Source: an uncultured Spirochaetia bacterium (GTDB lineage: Bacteria; Spirochaetota; UBA4802; JAGODF01). From it: a DNA stretch of 27,724 nt. How positions within the stretch are numbered: position 1 is the stretch's first letter; each line of letters begins with the position of its first letter. Positions 23,471 through 27,724 of the stretch are shown here, piece by piece. The position numbers were made by a program, and so were the translations under genes. A model generated the notes under the pieces. That model saw nothing but the letters and a program-made list of their open reading frames with translations, did not search any database and was not told the DNA's origin. The DNA is taken from assembly GCA_937967705.1 (NCBI GenBank), contig CALCJG010000075.1:1-27724 (forward strand). Reading direction: 5' to 3'.

Positions 23471-26037
23471 ATCCCATTCCCTTTTGTGGTGTTTTCGGGA
23501 TTGTCCCCTGCCGGTTTGTGCTGTTCCAGCATCAGCATCTCTGCGGCGGCCACGCTGTTGTCCGGTTCTGTCCGGAGTATCTGTGCCCATATGGATTTCG
23601 ATTCTTGAAAACGGTCCAGCTTTTTCAATGACAGCCCCCAGATGAGCAGCGCCTTGTTGAAGTTCTGCCTTATGGAGCAGGCCTTTTGTGCCGAGGTAAG
23701 CGCGGCGCTGAAGTCCCTGATGTTGAACTGGCAGGCGGCCAGCATGTGCCAGGCGTCCGCATCCTCCTGGTTCTGGGCCAGGTAGGCGTTGATGTGTTCG
23801 ATGGATTCCCCGTAGTTCTTTTCCCGGAAATAGCATTTCCCCAGCAGGTGATGGACCTTGGCGTCCCGGTTGTCGATCTTGAGGGCTTCCGAAAGATTTC
23901 TTATGGCCTCGTCGATGTGGTTTTGAAACAGTTCCTCGAGACCCCGATTCTTGTATTCCAGCAGCTCCCGGTAAGAGGGGTCCACTTCCAGAAGGAGGAA
24001 GGAGACGTCGTCCCGGAGATTGGATTCACTGATAAACCCGCGCCATCCCTCGACGATGGACTCCCGTGCCTGTTCTATGGGGAGACCGCCGGTTTCCCTG
24101 AGAAGGTCTTTGAGACGAGAAAGGCCGAACTCCTCGCCTGAGCTGCTGCGCGCCTCGATCAGACCGTCGGTGTAGAGTATCACACGGTCCCCGAAATCGA
24201 GGAAATCCTGCTTGTCCTCGTAGCGTTCGTTGGCTTCCAGCACGGCGCCCACAAAGAGACCGTCGGTATCCCACTCCTCCACATCACCGCTCCGCTTTCT
24301 GAGAACGAAGGCCCGTTGATGCGAGGCGTTGGAATAGAAGACCTCGTATGAGGGGCTGATGACGACCAGAAAGACCGTCAGGTACTCCTGGGTCTTGACC
24401 ACCTTGATGAGCTGCTCGTTGGCCTGTTTCAGTATGTCCCGGGGGAAAAGATACTGCTGGGTGGCTTCGGAAAAACTGATTTTGGCCAGGGCCGTAACGA
24501 AGGCCGCCGGGATTCCGTGGCCCGACGCATCGGCGAGAAGCACACAGAGATGTCCCCCCTTCATGGGGAAGATATCGTAGAAATCGCCGCCGATTTTCTC
24601 GAAGGAGTTGTAATGAGCCACGATGTTGATCCCGTTGAAGCTGAGGGGGGTGGGGGGAAGGATGCCCTGTTGAATGTCCGATGCCAGGTCGAGTTCGTTC
24701 TGTATCCGGCGCTCCCGGTTGCGAAGCTCCTGAAGAGCCACATTGAGATCGTTGGTCCGCTCCTCAACGAGTTTTTCCAGCGTTTCACTGAAACGCTCCT
24801 GGGCCTCCCGGGCCGCCTTCTCCTTTTCCAGGGCCGCGGTCTGGGCGTTGAACATATCCCTTCGAAGGATGTTGATGTTGTCTCCCAGGGCAATCCCCAG
24901 GAGAACGGCCTGGATCACCGAACCGACCTGCCAGGCGTACTCCGTGACGATGTTGCTGGGGATCAGACCCCAGACCTTGAGGGAGTAGAGAATGCCACTG
25001 AAGATGAGGGAGGTCCAGGCCAGCAGGAAAAAGCGCGCCGCCCGGTTGCCCTTGATCAGACTGATGAAACCCGAGAACCATACCGTGGCACCGCAGAATT
25101 GGCCCATCAGAACGGCGGACTGTATGGCCCAGTGATAATCGAGAAACAGGGAAATGAGCGCCTCCAGACCGGCCCATCCCATGACAATTGTAAGAACCAG
25201 ATGCAGTCGGGGGTTGGTCTTACGGGTATTGAGAAAATTCTGGCTGAACTTTATGAGAAAGAGGCATCCGAGACTGAAAAAAAAGGCAATGGATTCCCGG
25301 GACCACCAGATCGAGTCTGTCCCGAATAATTGCCTGCTCAATCCGTTGATGCCCATCTGGAAGAGCAGGTGCATGCTGATCAGGCAGAGGAGATAATAGA
25401 GATAATTGATGTCCCGGATCGTGAGCATGATAAAGAGGTTGTAGAGGATGATGATCAGGATGATCCCGTAATAGCATCCCATAAGGAACTGGTCGCTCCG
25501 GTCCTCACGGATGAAGCTGCTATGGCTCCAGAGCTCCAGGGGGACTGGAAGGGAATCCTTGCTCATCACCCGCAGATAACAGACCTCCCGGGCTTTCGGC
25601 GGCAGGTTTACGCGGAAATTGAAATGCCGGTTGTTATAATCCTGGGATTCCCGGGGATAGAGACGGCCCGACTTTTTTTCCACGTAATCATTGCTGCCTT
25701 GGGGCAGATAGAGCCGTATGTCATCGATCAGGGAGTAGGGGATGGTGAGATAACAGTCTCGGTTGTCCTCCCCGGAGTTCCTTATGGTAAACTTCAGCCA
25801 GTAGACCGAGGTTGTGTACCCGAAATTGGGCGTTTTTCCCGGTGAGGGACGGAACAGTATCTTTCTATCCCCGGCAAGGATGTCGTTGATCGACAGGGAG
25901 CCGGTCTTGTCTTCATAGTATTGCGGCGGCAGCTCCAGACTGCAGGGCCCCTTCCCTGATGGGGTAGCGGTTGCGGCAGGGTTAAAGGCCGCTGTCGTTA
26001 AGAATATAAGGAGAAAGAGTTGAATTACTCGTACCAT
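23464..26037 (-). CDS. 7TMR-DISM sensor with SpoIIE-type PP2C phosphatase and TPR repeats
   Basis: An 857-residue protein starting at ATG 26037, which gives an immediate signal peptide (MVRVIQLFLLIFLTTAAF); a longer frame exists but adds 41 unlikely residues. Domain order: periplasmic 7TMR-DISMED2-like domain (about 45-175, with VYWLKFTIRN and YSLIDDIRLYLP), seven membrane helices (about 183-390), coiled coil (395-450), SpoIIE/PP2C domain (450-690) and three or four TPR-like repeats (690-840). PP2C metal motifs are intact: GGDFYD (483-488), ADASGHG (502-508), YTDG (622-625) and RDD (675-677). It should dephosphorylate a Ser/Thr-phosphoprotein in response to an external ligand, probably a carbohydrate-like one. 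The TPR tail could bind the substrate or a partner. It is convergent with the tubulin-like operon, and the stop codons overlap by 7 nt. Confidence 0.92.
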   Translation of the reverse strand: MVRVIQLFLLIFLTTAAFNPAATATPSGKGPCSLELPPQYYEDKTGSLSINDILAGDRKILFRPSPGKTPNFGYTTSVYWLKFTIRNSGEDNRDCYLTIPYSLIDDIRLYLPQGSNDYVEKKSGRLYPRESQDYNNRHFNFRVNLPPKAREVCYLRVMSKDSLPVPLELWSHSSFIREDRSDQFLMGCYYGIILIIILYNLFIMLTIRDINYLYYLLCLISMHLLFQMGINGLSRQLFGTDSIWWSRESIAFFFSLGCLFLIKFSQNFLNTRKTNPRLHLVLTIVMGWAGLEALISLFLDYHWAIQSAVLMGQFCGATVWFSGFISLIKGNRAARFFLLAWTSLIFSGILYSLKVWGLIPSNIVTEYAWQVGSVIQAVLLGIALGDNINILRRDMFNAQTAALEKEKAAREAQERFSETLEKLVEERTNDLNVALQELRNRERRIQNELDLASDIQQGILPPTPLSFNGINIVAHYNSFEKIGGDFYDIFPMKGGHLCVLLADASGHGIPAAFVTALAKISFSEATQQYLFPRDILKQANEQLIKVVKTQEYLTVFLVVISPSYEVFYSNASHQRAFVLRKRSGDVEEWDTDGLFVGAVLEANERYEDKQDFLDFGDRVILYTDGLIEARSSSGEEFGLSRLKDLLRETGGLPIEQARESIVEGWRGFISESNLRDDVSFLLLEVDPSYRELLEYKNRGLEELFQNHIDEAIRNLSEALKIDNRDAKVHHLLGKCYFREKNYGESIEHINAYLAQNQEDADAWHMLAACQFNIRDFSAALTSAQKACSIRQNFNKALLIWGLSLKKLDRFQESKSIWAQILRTEPDNSVAAAEMLMLEQHKPAGDNPENTTKGNGIQ

Positions 26038-26077
26038 ATGGTAGCATCCATCCCGGATGAAGATTTCTGGTTTAAAG

Positions 26078-26106
26078 AGTCTATACAGGGAAAGGGCATA
26101 AGTCAA
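26078..26106 (-). promoter_or_regulatory. Sigma70-type promoter for the 7TMR-DISM phosphatase gene
   Basis: On the minus strand TTGACT (26106-26101) is followed by 17 nt and TAGACT (26083-26078). The predicted leader to ATG 26037 is about 34 nt. The Shine-Dalgarno region is weak (GGATGG, somewhat distant). Confidence 0.45.
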
Positions 26107-26197
26107 TGATAATTCCCTTGAGGGGGTTTGCCATGTATCCTGCTGGGGCAGCCGATCCATGCAGTACGCCGCTACAAGAGGGAAGGGAGGATGGATG

Positions 26198-26758
26198 ATG
26201 GATTCAAGGGGTGATGATTCGAAGCGTTCAGGTCTTACTCAGGAACAGAGATTTGGTCTTGCCGTGAGTGCACTGCTGACGGAACTCAATGGAGAGGAAC
26301 ATGATATCCTCGAGGGAGGGATGCCCGGTGAGGAGATAATGAAGGATGCCCGGGAAGCGCTAAGGGAGTGGTGGCGCGTGGAGGAGCGCTCGGATTTGCT
26401 GGGCCTGTTGAGCTGGCTCCTGGAGGAAGGGGACCGTGAGGAATGTGAGGAGGGTAAGGACAACCCGTCCTCCATGCTGGCATGGGATCTCTGCCGGCTC
26501 GTGACAGCTGCCCGATGGGGGGCCGGGGCGGAATACCTGAGCCGGGACGAGGCCTGGGATTGGATAGAAAAAAGCGCCAGGCGCATCAGGGAATCCTTTG
26601 TGTCCTGGGCGGAGATGGGGGAGAGCTTCCTCGATGGGTATCTTTACTGGTCGGAGGGAAGGTCTGATATCTATGACGAGGAGCTGGACGATATCTTCAA
26701 CGATCTCCTCGATCCGGAAAATGAGGAAAGCCCCTGGAACAGGGTCCCATGGGAATGA
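26198..26758 (+). CDS. DUF1266 domain protein
   Basis: A 186-residue acidic protein with no signal or membrane segment. The core (about 95-155) reads AWDLCRLVTAARWGAGAEYL, SRDEAWDWIEKSARRI and SFVSWAEMGESFLDGYLYW, the conserved Trp/Arg-rich pattern of DUF1266 (PF06889). The start is ATG 26198 or the adjacent ATG 26195; GGGAGG (26185-26190) gives the better 7-nt spacing for 26198. The family function is unknown; members are often linked to secretion or immunity-like neighbourhoods, but nothing here supports that. The C-terminus is very acidic (DIYDEELDDIFNDLLDPENE). It is divergent from the phosphatase gene and convergent with lon. Confidence 0.8.
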   Translation: MDSRGDDSKRSGLTQEQRFGLAVSALLTELNGEEHDILEGGMPGEEIMKDAREALREWWRVEERSDLLGLLSWLLEEGDREECEEGKDNPSSMLAWDLCRLVTAARWGAGAEYLSRDEAWDWIEKSARRIRESFVSWAEMGESFLDGYLYWSEGRSDIYDEELDDIFNDLLDPENEESPWNRVPWE

Positions 26759-26789
26759 AGCTGCCGTGGACCAGGTGTTGACGGAGGAT

Positions 26790-26822
26790 AAAAAAAGACG
26801 CCCTCTCAAGGAGGGGGCGTCT
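26790..26822 (-). terminator. Rho-independent terminator for lon
   Basis: AGACGCCC and GGGCGTCT form a GC-rich stem with a CTC/GAG inner part and a short loop. Read on the minus strand the stem is followed by seven U (plus-strand A-run 26790-26796), 24 nt after the lon stop. Read on the plus strand it may also stop DUF1266 transcripts, though the U-tract there is poor. Confidence 0.88.
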
Positions 26823-26845
26823 GCGTTTCACTATCAGGGTGCGGA

Positions 26846-27724
26846 TTACATGTGGATGGTTTTTTCCGAATCGTAGTCGCCGTCCGCTTCCACCTTGTCG
26901 TTGCTCTCATCCAGCGTGTCTTTCCACATGTCGTAGAGCATCTTGGTCTTCTCCTGGTCCTTGAAAAAGCTGTCCGGGGTTGCCAGGGAGAGGAAGAGGA
27001 CCTCTTCCATCTTGCTTGCTGGATGAAAGACCATCTGCTTGCGGACGTGTTCCGGTATCTTCTCCAGATCCTTTTCGTTTTCCTTGGGGATGATGACGTG
27101 TTTGATGTTGGCCCTGTGAGCGGCCAGCACCTTCTCCTTGAGCCCGCCGATCTGAAGCACTTTCCCTCTCAGGGTTATCTCCCCCGTCATGGCGATGTCG
27201 CAGCGCACGGGGATGTTGCTGAGCAGCGAGGCGATGACCACAGCCATGGTGATACCTGCGGAGGGTCCGTCCTTGGGAATGGCCCCTTCGGGGACATGCA
27301 GATGCAGGTCGAACTTGCGCGTGTAGTCTTCCTTTATGTTGAAAAAATTCTGGTTGGCCTTGACATAGGTAAAGGCCGCCTGGGCTGATTCCTGCATTAC
27401 CTCTCCGAGCTTTCCGGTGAGGATGAGGCTGCCCTTGCCCTTGATCAGTGAGGCCTCGATCTGGAGGATGTCGCCTCCCACCTCGGTCCATGCCAGACCG
27501 TTGGCCAGACCGACTTCGTTCTTCTGCTCCTTCATGCCGTACTTGAAGCGCGTGGGACCCAGGTATTCCTGCAGGATCTCGGGGGTGATGATTCGCTTGT
27601 AGCTCTTGCCGTGCTTTACCACCTCCCGGGCCACCTTGCGGCATACCTTGGCGATGACGCGTTCGAGACTGCGAACCCCCGCCTCCCGGGTATAATGACG
27701 GATGGTGTAGAGCATGGCCTCCTC
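26846..27724 (-). CDS. lon: Lon ATP-dependent protease, C-terminal part
   Basis: The last 292 codons of lon; the gene continues past the right edge. The visible part starts in the AAA+ lid ([20 protein letters not shown]) and then holds the S16 protease domain. The catalytic Ser is in [12 protein letters not shown], and the catalytic Lys is 43 residues later in GGLKEK, the spacing known for E. coli Lon (Ser679/Lys722). [12 protein letters not shown] and [15 protein letters not shown] are diagnostic. Lon degrades misfolded and regulatory proteins in the cytoplasm. A 40-50 residue hydrophilic tail after the protease core (ending EKTIHM) is longer than in E. coli Lon. The N-terminal and ATPase domains cannot be assessed. 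Confidence 0.96.
   Translation of the reverse strand, partial: EEAMLYTIRHYTREAGVRSLERVIAKVCRKVAREVVKHGKSYKRIITPEILQEYLGPTRFKYGMKEQKNEVGLANGLAWTEVGGDILQIEASLIKGKGSLILTGKLGEVMQESAQAAFTYVKANQNFFNIKEDYTRKFDLHLHVPEGAIPKDGPSAGITMAVVIASLLSNIPVRCDIAMTGEITLRGKVLQIGGLKEKVLAAHRANIKHVIIPKENEKDLEKIPEHVRKQMVFHPASKMEEVLFLSLATPDSFFKDQEKTKMLYDMWKDTLDESNDKVEADGDYDSEKTIHM

Noticed and set aside
1..27724. tRNA, rRNA, CRISPR, insertion sequence or prophage signals
   Set aside because: No cloverleaf-like stretch, repeat-spacer pattern, transposase, integrase or terminal inverted repeats were seen by eye; a covariance-model search would be needed to exclude small RNAs.

Overview
The window is a dense, GC-rich bacterial chromosome segment. 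It has short intergenic gaps, several translationally coupled gene pairs, a few TTG starts and no mobile elements, CRISPR arrays or RNA genes that I could see. The content suggests a spirochaete or a similarly complex Gram-negative: an M30-type lipoprotein peptidase, two membrane-linked SpoIIE/PP2C phosphatases (one of 7TMR-DISM type), several lipoproteins, a GTP-type PEP carboxykinase and an actinobacterial-like 6-phosphofructokinase. This assignment is inference from gene families, not proof.

Layout, left to right. (1) The 5' part of a GTP-dependent PEP carboxykinase gene (minus) with a long leader and an inverted-repeat operator candidate. (2) A secreted M30-like zinc metallopeptidase lipoprotein (minus). 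(3) A plus-strand run: a Nudix protein with a damaged Nudix box, two different membrane-anchored alkaline-phosphatase-superfamily enzymes, and tRNA 2-selenouridine synthase (mnmH). (4) A multi-TM GAF-like/PP2C phosphatase, a large secreted helical protein of unknown function with a C-terminal MOG1/PsbP-like domain, and a small lipoprotein closed by a terminator. (5) Phosphofructokinase with its own promoter, convergent with an amidohydrolase. (6) A four-gene plus-strand operon, 16977-23470: a cytoplasmic PQQ-type beta-propeller, a single-pass membrane protein of unknown fold, a 1277-residue tubulin/FtsZ-like protein, and a lipoprotein whose TTG start lies inside the tubulin-like gene. (7) A 7TMR-DISM/SpoIIE/TPR signalling protein (minus) whose stop codon overlaps that of the operon. 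(8) A DUF1266 protein, and the C-terminal part of Lon protease (minus) with a strong terminator.

The most interesting unit is the tubulin-like operon (6). A giant protein keeps the FtsZ/tubulin nucleotide-binding loops and is encoded, tightly spaced, with a propeller, a membrane anchor and an envelope lipoprotein. I propose a membrane-tethered cytomotive or scaffold complex linked to the cell envelope, possibly under control of the neighbouring phosphatases. The function is unknown. The paired phosphotransferase-like enzymes (3) probably modify envelope glycans or lipids.
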